Positions 14,664 through 22,595 of a stretch of 26,849 bases of DNA are shown here, piece after piece (position 1 is the first letter of the stretch; the number at the start of each line of letters is the position of its first letter). The notes beneath the pieces were generated by a model. The model was not told where the DNA came from, searched no databases, and was given only the letters and a program-made list of their open reading frames with translations. The DNA is from DATADD01 sp046262355 (GTDB taxonomy: Bacteria > Actinomycetota > CADDZG01 > WHSQ01), in assembly GCA_046262355.1 (NCBI GenBank), contig JBHEMX010000076.1, forward strand, positions 1-26,849, written 5' to 3'. Position numbers and translations under genes: made by a program.

Positions 14664-15814
14664 ACAGCGTCGGCATCAATCTCCTGTGGCTCGTGCCGGG
14701 CGTCGTGGGAGGCTCCGAGACCTATACGGCGCGCCTCCTGAACGGCCTCGCCGAGCGCTACTCCGACCTCGACTACACGCTCTTCGCGCTACCCGAGTTC
14801 GGCGCCGCCTACCCCGATCTCGTGCGCACCTTCAGGACCGTCTATGCTCCCGTGAGCGGGCGGCGCAAGCCGGCGCGCGTGCTCGCCGGCGAGAACACCT
14901 GGCTCGTACGCCAGTGCCGCAGACGCAAGATCGACCTCGTGCACCACGCCGGGGGCATCGTTCCGCTGGTGCGGGCAGCGCGCCCCGTGCTCACGATCCA
15001 CGACCTCCAGTACCTCATCTATCCGGAGTACTTCACCCGCTCGAAGCTCTCGTATCTGAGGTCGATGCTGCCTCGCTCCGCGGAAGCGGCGCGCCTCGTG
15101 CTGACCCCGAGCGAGTTCACGCGGCGCACGGTCATCGAGCGCCTCGGCATCGACCCGAACATCGTGGTGGTCGTGCCGCACGGAATCTCTCCGAGCGAAG
15201 AGGTGATCCCGAGCGCCGGCGCGCGCGAGCGCTACGGGATCGCCGGGCCGTTCTTCCTCTATCCCGCGGCCACCTATCCACACAAGAACCACCTGATGCT
15301 GATCGAGGCGTTCGCGCGCCTGCTCGACAGCCACCCCGAAGCGACCCTGGTGCTGACCGGCGCCAAGGGCTCGATGCAGTGGGGAACCGCTCGTTCGACC
15401 GCCGGCGGGATCGCCGAGGAGGTCCGCAAACACGGCATCGAGGAGCGAGTGCGGCCCCTGGGCTTCGTCCCCAGAGCCGACCTCGAGGCCCTCTACGCGA
15501 GCGCCGTGGCGCTCACGTTCCCGTCGCGCTTCGAGGGCTTCGGCGCGCCGCTCCTCGAGGCGTGGAGCCGCGGCTGCCCGGTGATCGCGGCCGACGCCAC
15601 CGCTCTGCCCGAGATCGTCGGAGACGCAGGGTACCTTCTGTCTCCCGACAATCCCGAGGAGTGGGCGAACGCGATGTGGGACCTGCTGGAGGACGAGGAC
15701 CTGAGGCTGATCTACGCGCGCGCGGGGGCCGAGCGCGCCAAGCGCTTCACCTGGTCTCGCTCCGCCGACGTGCTCGAGGACTCCTACCGGCACGCCCTCG
15801 AGACGACGCTGTGA
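14660..15814 (+). CDS. Glycosyltransferase family 4
   Basis: 384 residues. The GTG at 14660 overlaps the previous stop (GTGA) and follows GAGGGGGG. The N-terminal domain has LVPGVVGGSETYTARLLNGL, IDLVHHAGGIVPLV and LTIHDLQYLIYPEYF. The donor domain has YPAATYPHKNHLMLIEAF, LTGAKGS and FEGFGAPLLEAWSRGCPVIAA, which keeps both acidic residues of the GT4 EX7E motif. It probably acts on the lipid-linked intermediate in the cytoplasm. Open frame upstream of the GTG is a shadow of the preceding gene. The stop is overlapped by a tiny ORF at 15811. Donor and linkage are not predictable. Confidence 0.9.
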   Translation: MNSVGINLLWLVPGVVGGSETYTARLLNGLAERYSDLDYTLFALPEFGAAYPDLVRTFRTVYAPVSGRRKPARVLAGENTWLVRQCRRRKIDLVHHAGGIVPLVRAARPVLTIHDLQYLIYPEYFTRSKLSYLRSMLPRSAEAARLVLTPSEFTRRTVIERLGIDPNIVVVVPHGISPSEEVIPSAGARERYGIAGPFFLYPAATYPHKNHLMLIEAFARLLDSHPEATLVLTGAKGSMQWGTARSTAGGIAEEVRKHGIEERVRPLGFVPRADLEALYASAVALTFPSRFEGFGAPLLEAWSRGCPVIAADATALPEIVGDAGYLLSPDNPEEWANAMWDLLEDEDLRLIYARAGAERAKRFTWSRSADVLEDSYRHALETTL

Positions 15815-15897
15815 GACCCGCCAGCGATCCGCTCGAGGAGCGCGTGGAGAAAGTGAGCGATCCGCTCGAGGAGCGCGGCCGCGAGGACCGGTCGTGA
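15811..15897 (+). CDS. 28-codon micro-ORF with two tandem peptide repeats bridging two glycosyltransferase genes
   Basis: The GTG at 15811 overlaps the stop of the upstream transferase (GTGA), and its TGA overlaps the GTG of the next transferase at 15894 (GTGA again), so the ORF fills the gap exactly. It encodes a charged peptide with SDPLEER occurring twice at an 11-residue period. The underlying DNA repeat is given separately. It may be a translated coupling bridge rather than a functional peptide; equally, the repeat may be a small mobile or slippage-derived insertion that kept the frame. No homologue is known to me. Confidence 0.4.
   Translation: MRPASDPLEERVEKVSDPLEERGREDRS
15823..15877 (+). 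repeat. Two direct 22-bp repeats, 33-bp period
   Basis: Copies at 15823-15844 and 15856-15877 are identical, run from AGCGATCC to GAGCGCG and are centred on CTCGAG. The 33-base period is a multiple of three, so the micro-ORF frame is kept. They lie wholly between the two glycosyltransferase genes. Confidence 0.85.
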
Positions 15898-17123
15898 GGC
15901 TCGTCGTGGTGACGCCCCACTTCGCTCCGGACGTCGCCCCGACGGGAGCGGTGGTGACGCGTATCGTGGAGGAGCTTGCGCTGCGCGCTCACCGCATCGA
16001 GGTGATAACGGCGCTGCCGTGGTACCGCGACCATAGGGTGGAGCGCGATTTCACAGGCAAGCTCGTACGCCACGAAGACACGCCGTGGGGCCGCATCACG
16101 CGCATCAACCCGTTTCCAGCCGGCGACAAGCGCGACATCGTGCGGCGCGCCGCAGCGTTCGGAGGCTTCAGCGTGCTCGCCGGGTTGCTGGGCGCCCGCG
16201 GGACGGCGGCCGACGGAGTCCTGGCCGTCTCTCCGCCGCTGACGCTGGGACCGGCGGGGTGGGCCGCCGCGCGCTCCCGGCGGGCGCCCTTCGTGTTCAA
16301 CGTCCAAGACGTCTTCCCCGACGTCGCGATAGAGCTCGGGGTCCTGCAGCACCCGCTTGTCATCGCGCTGGCTCGCCGGCTCGAACGCGCCTCCTACGAG
16401 CGCGCCGACGCCGTCACCGTCTTGAGCGAAGACCTCAGGGACAACGTGGCCGACAAGGTGTCGCGCCCCGCCAAGGTGCGCGTGATCCCCAACTTCGTCG
16501 ACACGCGCCGGATCACACCTGTCGAGCGCGACAACGCTTATCGGCGCGAGCACGGGCTCGAGGGCCGCTTCGTCGTGATGTATGCGGGCAACGTCGGACT
16601 GTCGCAATCGCTCGACCTCCTCCTGACGAGCGCCGCGGTCCTCAGGGACGAGACCGACGTCACCTTCGTGATCAACGGCCAAGGTGCGGGGCGGGCCGAC
16701 CTCGAGCGCAGGGCTCGGGGGCTTCTGAACGTCCGCTTCGTCGACATGCAGCCCGCCGAGCGTCTCCCGGAGCTTCTCGCCGCGGCCGACGTGCACGTCG
16801 TGCCCCTCAAGCGCGGGCTGGCCCGCTCGAGCGTGCCGTCCAAGACCCTCTCGATCCTCGCCGCCGGCCGCCCGCTCGTGGCGAGCGTCGACAGGGGGAG
16901 CGAGGTGGCACTCCTGTGCGAGCGCTCGCATGCCGGGATCGCGGTTCCGCCGGATGACCCGGAGGCGTTCACGAAGGCGCTGCGGCGCCTCATCGAAGGA
17001 CCCGAGGAGGCGCGCCGCATGGGCGCCGCCGGGCGCGCCTTCGTCGAGACCTGGGCGTCCCCGGCCGCGGTCGCGCTCGCCTATGAGTCTCTCTTCGAGG
17101 AGCTACGCGGGTCGAGTGGGTGA
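15894..17123 (+). CDS. Glycosyltransferase family 4, WbuB/WcaI-like
   Basis: 409 residues starting at GTG 15894, with GAGGA about seven bases upstream. The opening TPHFAPDVAPTGAVVTRIVEEL and VITALPWYRDH, the central FNVQDVFPDVAIELGVL, and ADAVTVLSEDLRDNV with VIPNFVDT fit the WbuB (L-fucosamine transferase)/WcaI branch. The donor domain has YAGNVGLSQSLDLLL, INGQGAGRADLE and VPSKTLSILAAGRPLVASVD, where the usual EGFG motif is replaced by PSKTLSILAAGRP, as is normal for this branch. A GDP-L-fucose synthase in the divergent operon makes fucose a reasonable donor guess, no more. It is the last gene of the plus arm; an inverted repeat follows at 17113-17159. Confidence 0.9.
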   Translation: MRLVVVTPHFAPDVAPTGAVVTRIVEELALRAHRIEVITALPWYRDHRVERDFTGKLVRHEDTPWGRITRINPFPAGDKRDIVRRAAAFGGFSVLAGLLGARGTAADGVLAVSPPLTLGPAGWAAARSRRAPFVFNVQDVFPDVAIELGVLQHPLVIALARRLERASYERADAVTVLSEDLRDNVADKVSRPAKVRVIPNFVDTRRITPVERDNAYRREHGLEGRFVVMYAGNVGLSQSLDLLLTSAAVLRDETDVTFVINGQGAGRADLERRARGLLNVRFVDMQPAERLPELLAAADVHVVPLKRGLARSSVPSKTLSILAAGRPLVASVDRGSEVALLCERSHAGIAVPPDDPEAFTKALRRLIEGPEEARRMGAAGRAFVETWASPAAVALAYESLFEELRGSSG

Positions 17124-17159
17124 GAGATCCCGCATATACGGCAACCTCAGACCCACTCG
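17113..17159 (+). terminator. Candidate hairpin at the end of the plus-strand glycosyltransferase operon
   Basis: CGAGTGGGT (17113-17121) pairs perfectly with ACCCACTCG (17151-17159); GAG and CTC just inside can extend the stem past a two-base bulge. It straddles the stop codon at 17121-17123. There is no U-tract, so it may terminate weakly, protect the mRNA end, or be chance. Confidence 0.4.
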
Positions 17160-17186
17160 GCGATGAGCGCGCCGGCCACGGGGGAA

Positions 17187-17215
17187 TAATTAGATAGGCT
17201 AATTAGTTGTGCTAA
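17187..17215 (+). promoter_or_regulatory. Palindromic MarR-type operator overlapping the promoter/start of marR
   Basis: TAATTAG-N5-CTAATTA (17187-17205) is a perfect 7-bp-arm palindrome. An overlapping second one, TTAG-N5-CTAA (17203-17215), covers the GTG start. The block is AT-rich within GC-rich DNA. TAGGCT at 17195-17200 could be the -10, placing transcription start at about the GTG. Binding here would block transcription of the marR-MFS pair, so autoregulation is likely. Confidence 0.7.
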
Positions 17216-17658
17216 CTGTGATCTCTCGAACCGCACCCGACGGCGCCGTGGCGGCGCGCCTCCGGCTCGCGGTGATGCGGCTGGCTCGCCGCCTGCGCCG
17301 GCAGGCCACTACCGATGCGACGCCCTCGATGCTATCGGCCCTGTCCACGCTCGAGCACAGCGGCCCGTTGACTCTCGGCGACCTGGCCGCGATCGAGGGC
17401 GTGCGCCCGCCGAGCATGACTCGCATCGTCGCTCGCCTCGAGGAGGATGCCCTCGTCGCGCGCGTCGCCGACCGAGACGACAGGCGAGTGGCGCGCGTCA
17501 GCCTCACTCCCGCCGGAGGTCATCTGATCCGGCAGAACCGCACGCGCAAGGACGCCTACCTGGCGCGCCGGTTGGGCGCTCTCGACGCCCGCGACAGGGC
17601 TCTTCTCGCCAGGGCGATCCCCGTCATCGAGAGGCTGCTCGACGAGGACGAGCGATGA
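17209..17658 (+). CDS. MarR family transcriptional regulator
   Basis: 149 residues, a winged-helix repressor of normal length. The N-terminal helix is rich in Arg and Leu (LRLAVMRLARRLRRQ). TPSMLSALSTLEHSGPLTLGDLAAIEGVRPPSMTRIV (about 43-79) is the helix-turn-helix, ADRDDRRVARVSLTPAGGHLI is the wing with the family's DxRD/R motif, and the C-terminal helix is for dimerisation. GTG at 17209 is followed by another GTG at 17218; the first sits inside the operator and fits a leaderless start. The stop overlaps the MFS start as ATGA, so the pair is co-translated and the regulator very likely controls the exporter in response to its substrate. The ligand is unknown. Confidence 0.92.
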   Translation: MLTVISRTAPDGAVAARLRLAVMRLARRLRRQATTDATPSMLSALSTLEHSGPLTLGDLAAIEGVRPPSMTRIVARLEEDALVARVADRDDRRVARVSLTPAGGHLIRQNRTRKDAYLARRLGALDARDRALLARAIPVIERLLDEDER

Positions 17659-19007
17659 CCGCGCTGAAACTCGTCGCCGGACGCACCTTCAGATCGCTCG
17701 GCATCCGCAACTACCGCCTCTACTTCATGGGACAGATCGTTTCGTTCAGCGGAACGTGGATGCAGCTCGTTGCGCAGATGTGGCTCGTGTTCAGGCTGAC
17801 CGGCAGCGGCGTGGCGCTCGGCGTGACGACCGCGCTCCAGTTCCTTCCGATGCTGCTCGTGGGAGCGTGGGGCGGGGTGGTTGCCGACCGCTTCGACAAG
17901 AGGCGCCTGCTGATGGCGACTCAGGCCACCGCCGCCTCGCTTGCGCTAGTGCTCGCCGTGCTCACCGCCACGGGGATCGTGCGTCTGTGGATGATCTACG
18001 TCCTGGCGCTGCTGCTCGGCTGCGTCACCGTCGTCGACAACCCGACGCGCCAGAGCTTCGTCATCGAGATGGTGGGGCCCGACGAGATCTCGAACGCGGT
18101 GGGGCTGAACAGCGCCGTGTTCACGTCGGCGCGCGTGGTCGGCCCCGCGATCGCGGGAGTTCTGATCGCGACGTTCGACATCGTGCCGTGCTTCTTCGTC
18201 AATGCGGTCTCCTACCTCGCCGTGATCGCGGCTCTCTGGGCGATGGATCCTGAGGAGCTCCACACATCGCCGCGCGCGCCGCGCGGGAAGGGGCAGTTGC
18301 GCGAGGGATTGCGTTACGTATGGTCGACGCGCGAGCTGCGCATCCCGCTGTTGTTGATGGCCGTCGTAGGCACGCTCGCTTTCAACTTCCGAGTGTTGCT
18401 GCCGGTCATGGCCGACGAGACCTTCGGCGGCGGAGCCGGCACCTACGGGGTCCTGTCGGCGGTCATGGGCGCCGGGACGGTCATCGGCGCACTGGTCGTC
18501 GCGAGCCGCCGACGGCCCACACGCCCGATGTTGGTGGGATCCGCGCTCGCCTACGGCGCGCTGATCGTCATCGCCGGACTCATGCCGACGCTGGCCTTCG
18601 AGCTCGCCGTGCTGGTTCCCATGGGCGCCGCGGGCATCGGCTTCGTATCGACGGCCAACTCGATGCTGCAGCTCAACTCGAGCGACGCCATGCGCGGCCG
18701 CGTGATGGCGCTCTATGCGGTCGTGTTCCTCGGCAGCACCCCGATCGGGTCCCCGCTCATCGGATGGATCGCCGAGCGGTTCGGCGTGCGCGCCGGCTTC
18801 CTCGTCGGCGGCGTGGCGACCCTGATCGCCGCCGCCATCGCCCTGTGGACCCTGGGCCGCGGCAAACTGCGCGCCCTCGCAACGCGCGTCTCCGTGCGCA
18901 CGCCCGACGATGCTCCGTTCTCCGCGCCCGCCGAAGGGTCGTTCTCCGCGCCCGCCGAGCCGGCCGCGGGGCCGGCTGCGGGAGGAGACCGGCGCGGGGC
19001 CGCCTAG
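17655..19007 (+). CDS. MFS exporter (EntS-like, MFS_3 type)
   Basis: 450 residues, with about 12 membrane segments expected. The N-terminus FRSLGIRNYRLYFMGQIVSFSGTWMQLVAQMWLV is diagnostic of the MFS_3/enterobactin-exporter-like branch; the loop 2-3 motif appears as GGVVADRFDKRR, and VDNPTRQSFVIEMV and LNSAVFTSARVVGPAIAGVL are also typical. The last ~40 residues form an Ala/Pro-rich hydrophilic tail with FSAPAE twice. Co-translation with the MarR regulator suggests drug or metabolite efflux. It meets the convergent esterase gene with only one base between stops, and no terminator was seen there. Confidence 0.92.
   Translation: MTALKLVAGRTFRSLGIRNYRLYFMGQIVSFSGTWMQLVAQMWLVFRLTGSGVALGVTTALQFLPMLLVGAWGGVVADRFDKRRLLMATQATAASLALVLAVLTATGIVRLWMIYVLALLLGCVTVVDNPTRQSFVIEMVGPDEISNAVGLNSAVFTSARVVGPAIAGVLIATFDIVPCFFVNAVSYLAVIAALWAMDPEELHTSPRAPRGKGQLREGLRYVWSTRELRIPLLLMAVVGTLAFNFRVLLPVMADETFGGGAGTYGVLSAVMGAGTVIGALVVASRRRPTRPMLVGSALAYGALIVIAGLMPTLAFELAVLVPMGAAGIGFVSTANSMLQLNSSDAMRGRVMALYAVVFLGSTPIGSPLIGWIAERFGVRAGFLVGGVATLIAAAIALWTLGRGKLRALATRVSVRTPDDAPFSAPAEGSFSAPAEPAAGPAAGGDRRGAA
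18917..18958 (+). repeat. 18-bp direct repeat, 24-bp period, in the MFS C-terminal tail
   Basis: Two identical copies (18917-18934, 18941-18958) encode FSAPAE twice in the hydrophilic tail after the last membrane helix. The period is a multiple of three, so the frame is kept. Probably slippage in a low-constraint tail. Confidence 0.8.
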
Positions 19008-19008
19008 C

Positions 19009-19626
19009 TCACTCGAGCCACGCCGCGATCTCTTGCACGAACCCGGGATCGATGCCGTGCGCCATCGGGGACTCGCGGTACAAGACGTCCGCGCCGGCGG
19101 CCTCGAGCCGCTCGCGCGCCAGTCGCCCCCACTCGACGTCGATCACGGGATCGTAGGTTCCATGTCCTATCGCGACCGATAGATCGCCCCGGTCGTCGAC
19201 GTCGAGCTCGAAGTCGTCGACGACCGGCATGAACCCGCTTAGCGCCACCAACGCGCGCGGCGGCGGTCGCCCGCGCCCGAGACCGAGGGCGTAGGACATG
19301 ACCGCACCTTGGGAGAACCCACCGATGATGGTTCGGTCGCGCCCACACCCGGTGGCCACCTCGACCGAGGCGAGCCATGCGTCGACCCGCTCGACCGTTG
19401 CATGAAAGCTCGACGGGTCCGGATGGCCGACGTCGCGCGACACGTACCAGTGGGCGCCGCCGGGCGGCAGAGCGAGTGGGCCCCGCGGCGCGAAGCCGAA
19501 GAGCCGGCCGGCCGGATCCAGCAGATCGAACAGGGGAAAGAGGTCGTGTTGATCGGCGCCGCGTCCATGGAACAGGATCATCACGCCCTGGGGCTCGCGT
19601 GTGGCGGGGCGTTCCCGATACTCCAT
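19009..19626 (-). CDS. Phospholipase/carboxylesterase family alpha/beta hydrolase
   Basis: A 205-residue cytoplasmic alpha/beta hydrolase of the carboxylesterase/thioesterase (YpfH/EstB-like) family. VMILFHGRGADQHDLFPL gives the oxyanion-hole HGRG motif. GFSQGA holds the nucleophile Ser105, the DP in YDPVID gives Asp159, and SPMAHGID gives His190, so the triad is complete. ATG at 19626 is chosen because GAAGGGAAAG lies just upstream; a TTG at 19656 would add ten residues without homology. It is convergent with the MFS gene. The physiological ester is unknown. Confidence 0.9.
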   Translation of the reverse strand: MEYRERPATREPQGVMILFHGRGADQHDLFPLFDLLDPAGRLFGFAPRGPLALPPGGAHWYVSRDVGHPDPSSFHATVERVDAWLASVEVATGCGRDRTIIGGFSQGAVMSYALGLGRGRPPPRALVALSGFMPVVDDFELDVDDRGDLSVAIGHGTYDPVIDVEWGRLARERLEAAGADVLYRESPMAHGIDPGFVQEIAAWLE

Positions 19627-19678
19627 CGGCTTTCCCTTCCTCTCCACGGCGCGCAAGTCATAACACTCCGGCCGGGGA

Positions 19679-21115
19679 CTATCCCCGGCAGACCTGGGGG
19701 AGAGCGCCGGGCTTGGGGATGGGGATCGGCTCTATCCGGATCAGGCGTCTCGTCTTGAAGCGCCCGCCGACGACGACCTCGACGTCGACGTCGAGATCCG
19801 TCCGGCCCTCGACGATCGCAGCGTCGGGAACGGCCGCGGCGACCAGTGACGCCATCTTGCGCGCGCCGGGATCGTCGCGGCTGAAGCGGATGACCGTGCG
19901 CTTGTGGCCGAAGCGGTTCGCGTTTGCGATGTTGTCGTCGTTGATGGCGACGGGCCCGTCACCGACGTCGGTGGCCCGCTCCAGGTCGCGCGCCGCGGCA
20001 CGCGCGGCCCCTTCGACGGAGGTCCCGTTGAGGACGCCGACGCGGATCGTGGCCGGCTCTATGTCGGGCATGCCGTCGGCGTCCGCCGGAGACTCGTTGT
20101 CGACGATCGCGCGGAACATGACCTTCATCGCGGGCGCGTCCGGCAACAAGACCGACTTTCCGTCGACAATCGAGGGCCCAAGGTTCGGCACGGTGTACGC
20201 CTCGTAGTGCTCCGGATCGAACTCACGCAGACGCTGACCGATCCGGTAGAGGTCCGTGGGGCTGGTGCCGTCGTCTATGCGCAGGTTCTTGCCCGCGGCG
20301 TTGATCAGGCCGCGGATCCGTCCCGGATCGATGAGCGTCCCCACAGAGGTGATCTTGTCGATCGCGGCGGACAGGAACTTCTGCTGGTTCTGGACGCGCG
20401 CGAGATCGCCCTCACCGAACGCCTTGCGCGAGCGCACGAACCTCACCGCCCTATCACCGCCGAAGTGGATCAGCCCCGGCTCCTTTACCTCGATCCCGGT
20501 GTTCGGGTCGAACTGGATCGGCTCGGGAACGCACACGTCGACGCCGTCGATAGCGTCGACGAGGTCCCTGAACCCGGCGATGTTCACCTGGACGTAGTGG
20601 TTGATCCCGATGCCGCTGAGGCCCTCGACGGTCGCCACGAGCTTGCTCTTGCCCCCGACCAGCGCGGAGTTCACCCGGTCTTTGCCCTCGCCGGGGATCG
20701 GCACCCACAGGTCGCGCGGGAACTGAACCATCGTGACACGGTTCGTCGCGGGGTCGACGTGGGCCACGATCAAGGTGTCGGCGCGCTCGCCGAAGATGCC
20801 CTCGTCGCCGGCGCCCAGATCGAGCTTCTCCTTGTCGCTGAGCCCCGCGCGCGAGTCTGAGCCGACCAGCAGCGCGTTGAACGGAGCGCCCTCCCTCTTC
20901 GGCTCCTCCACGCCCCCGACGTGGCGCTGGATCTCGCCGAGGATAGAGCGGTAGAGCCAGAAGGCGGAACCCGCGAGCAGCAGGAGGATCAGCGAGACCG
21001 CGAGGGCGATCCACTGCCAGCGATGCCGCATGTGCCTGCGCTCGCGCAAGCGGACGCTGCGCACCATCCCTGAGTAGCGATCGGGATCGCTACGCTTCCT
21101 GAAGGGGTTGTTCAT
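19679..21115 (-). CDS. LytR-CpsA-Psr (LCP) family wall-polymer ligase
   Basis: 478 residues: a basic cytoplasmic start, one membrane helix (about 34-56) and an extracytoplasmic LCP domain (about 75-290) with FNALLVGSDSR, ADTLIVAHVDP, VQFPRDLWVPIPG, KLVATVEGLSGIGINHYVQV and AVRFVRSR; the conserved Arg and Asp residues that bind the polyprenyl pyrophosphate are kept. A second domain near the C-terminus (IRVGVLNGTSVEGAAR onward, about 375-465) is LytR_C. LCP proteins transfer lipid-linked polymers such as teichoic acid, arabinogalactan or capsule to peptidoglycan, which suits the polysaccharide locus nearby. The start is ATG 21115 with GATAAT six bases upstream and no Shine-Dalgarno. Confidence 0.93.
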   Translation of the reverse strand: MNNPFRKRSDPDRYSGMVRSVRLRERRHMRHRWQWIALAVSLILLLLAGSAFWLYRSILGEIQRHVGGVEEPKREGAPFNALLVGSDSRAGLSDKEKLDLGAGDEGIFGERADTLIVAHVDPATNRVTMVQFPRDLWVPIPGEGKDRVNSALVGGKSKLVATVEGLSGIGINHYVQVNIAGFRDLVDAIDGVDVCVPEPIQFDPNTGIEVKEPGLIHFGGDRAVRFVRSRKAFGEGDLARVQNQQKFLSAAIDKITSVGTLIDPGRIRGLINAAGKNLRIDDGTSPTDLYRIGQRLREFDPEHYEAYTVPNLGPSIVDGKSVLLPDAPAMKVMFRAIVDNESPADADGMPDIEPATIRVGVLNGTSVEGAARAAARDLERATDVGDGPVAINDDNIANANRFGHKRTVIRFSRDDPGARKMASLVAAAVPDAAIVEGRTDLDVDVEVVVGGRFKTRRLIRIEPIPIPKPGALPQVCRG

Positions 21116-21121
21116 GCTGGG

Positions 21122-21127
21122 ATTATC
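21122..21127 (-). promoter_or_regulatory. -10-like element of a leaderless LCP-gene promoter
   Basis: GATAAT (minus strand) is separated by six bases from ATG 21115, the same spacing as at fcl and the acyl-CoA dehydrogenase. No ribosome site is present. A -35 box is not evident. Confidence 0.5.
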
Positions 21128-21182
21128 GAACGGACGCGCGCGCTAGACGCGCTGCCGCGGAGTTCGAGTGGGGCTGCGCGCC

Positions 21183-22595
21183 TCAGCCGCGGCCGGGGAC
21201 CCCGGGCTCCGTCATCGGTGTGGGGTCGAGCACCTTGTCTAGCTCGTCCTCGCTCATCACGCCCTCTTCGAGGGCTACCGCGCGGATCGTCTTGCGCTCC
21301 TCGAACGCCTTCTTGGCAAGCCGGGCCGCATCCTCGTATCCGATGTAGTCGGTTAGCGCCGTCCCCAGCATCAGCGACTGCTCCATGAGCTGCCTGCAGC
21401 GCTCCTCATCGGCCTCGATGCCGACGACGCAGCGTTCGGTGAACGCATCGACGCCGTTGCGCAGGATCGTCATCGCGAACAGCAGGTTGAAGCCGAACGA
21501 AGGCCAGAAGACGTTCAGATCGAGCTGTCCGCCCTGTGCAGCCAGTGAGCACACCTCGTCGCAGCCGATCACCTGGAAGCAGACCATGTTCATCATCTCG
21601 GCCATCGACGGGTTGACCTTGCCGGGCATGATCGACGAGCCCGGCTGCACGGGCGGAAGGACGATCTCGGCGATCGCGGTGCGCGGCCCCGACCCCAGCA
21701 ACCTGAGGTCCGACGCGATGCGAGAGATCTCCACGGCGGCGTTGCGCAACGCGCTCGACAGGTACGCCATATCCGCGCCCGACTGCGTGACACGGAAGAA
21801 GTTGTCCGCCCTGCGAACGTCCAGCCCCGTGACGCCGCGCAGATGTTGGACGACTCGATCGATGTACTCGGGCTCGGCGTTGATCCCGGTGCCGGCGGCG
21901 GTCGCGCCGATGTTGAGCTCCTCGAGGCTCGAGCCGGCGGCGCGCACGCGCTCGACGGCCTTGGCAACCGCGGCCGCGTAGCCCGAGAACTCCTGCCCCA
22001 GGCGGATCGGAACCGCGTCCTGGAGGTGCGTGCGGGCGGACTTCACGATGCCGTCGAACTCATGGCCCTTGTCCTCGAGCGCGCCCTGCAACCCCTCGAG
22101 CGCGTCGGTGAGGCCGGGGAGCAGTCGCAGCGCGCCGAGTCGGACGGCCGTCGGATTCGAGTCGTTCGAGGACTGCGCCATGTTGACGTGGTCGTTGGGA
22201 TGGACCGTGCGGTCGACGCCACGCGTCCCACCGAGGATCTCCGAAGCGCGGTTCGCGAGCACCTCGTTGGCGTTCATGTTGTGGGACGTACCGGCACCGG
22301 CCTGCCACGGATCGATCACGAAGTGTGCCTCCAAGGCGCCCTCGAGGGCCTCGTCCGCAGCCTGAACGATCGCTTCGCCGATCGAGCGATCCAGGCGTCC
22401 CGTATCCATGTTCGCAAGCGCCGCCGCCTTCTTGACGGCCACCATGCCCCAGACGTAGTCGGGCTGCGGCGCGAACCCCGATATCGGGAAGTTCTCGCGC
22501 GCCCGCTGCGTTTGCGCACCGTAGAGCGCGTCGACCGGAACGCGTACCTCGCCGAGCGTGTCCTTCTCGGAGCGGAACTCGGTCACCTGGACCAT
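21183..22595 (-). CDS. Aspartase/fumarase superfamily lyase, probably aspartate ammonia-lyase
   Basis: 470 residues from ATG 22595. GSSIMPGKVNP (319-329) is the superfamily signature with the catalytic loop Ser. GTSHNMNANE (102-111) and HPNDHVNMAQSSND (132-145) line the site. GTS-NMN and NDHVN agree with aspartases, whereas class II fumarases usually show GTQ-NMN and NDDVN; ENFPISG and NIGATAAGTGIN also lean to aspartase. Fumarase activity remains possible. Aspartase splits aspartate to fumarate and ammonia. AGGAGG lies only one base before ATG 22595 but 10 before the in-frame GTG at 22586, so translation may really start at 22586 (467 residues). The start overlaps the end of the DUF2007-like gene. 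Confidence 0.85.
   Translation of the reverse strand: MVQVTEFRSEKDTLGEVRVPVDALYGAQTQRARENFPISGFAPQPDYVWGMVAVKKAAALANMDTGRLDRSIGEAIVQAADEALEGALEAHFVIDPWQAGAGTSHNMNANEVLANRASEILGGTRGVDRTVHPNDHVNMAQSSNDSNPTAVRLGALRLLPGLTDALEGLQGALEDKGHEFDGIVKSARTHLQDAVPIRLGQEFSGYAAAVAKAVERVRAAGSSLEELNIGATAAGTGINAEPEYIDRVVQHLRGVTGLDVRRADNFFRVTQSGADMAYLSSALRNAAVEISRIASDLRLLGSGPRTAIAEIVLPPVQPGSSIMPGKVNPSMAEMMNMVCFQVIGCDEVCSLAAQGGQLDLNVFWPSFGFNLLFAMTILRNGVDAFTERCVVGIEADEERCRQLMEQSLMLGTALTDYIGYEDAARLAKKAFEERKTIRAVALEEGVMSEDELDKVLDPTPMTEPGVPGRG

Noticed and set aside
13364..15814. 816-codon plus-strand frame as a fusion glycosyltransferase
   Set aside because: The first half is an off-frame reading of the GT gene at 13554-14663; the real protein begins at GTG 14660.
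5914..17123. Insertion sequence or integrase as the cause of locus rearrangement
   Set aside because: No transposase-like protein, terminal inverted repeats or target duplications were seen; only the epimerase remnants hint at rearrangement.
19001..19015. Terminator between the convergent MFS and esterase genes
   Set aside because: The stops are separated by one base and no hairpin with a T-run is visible.
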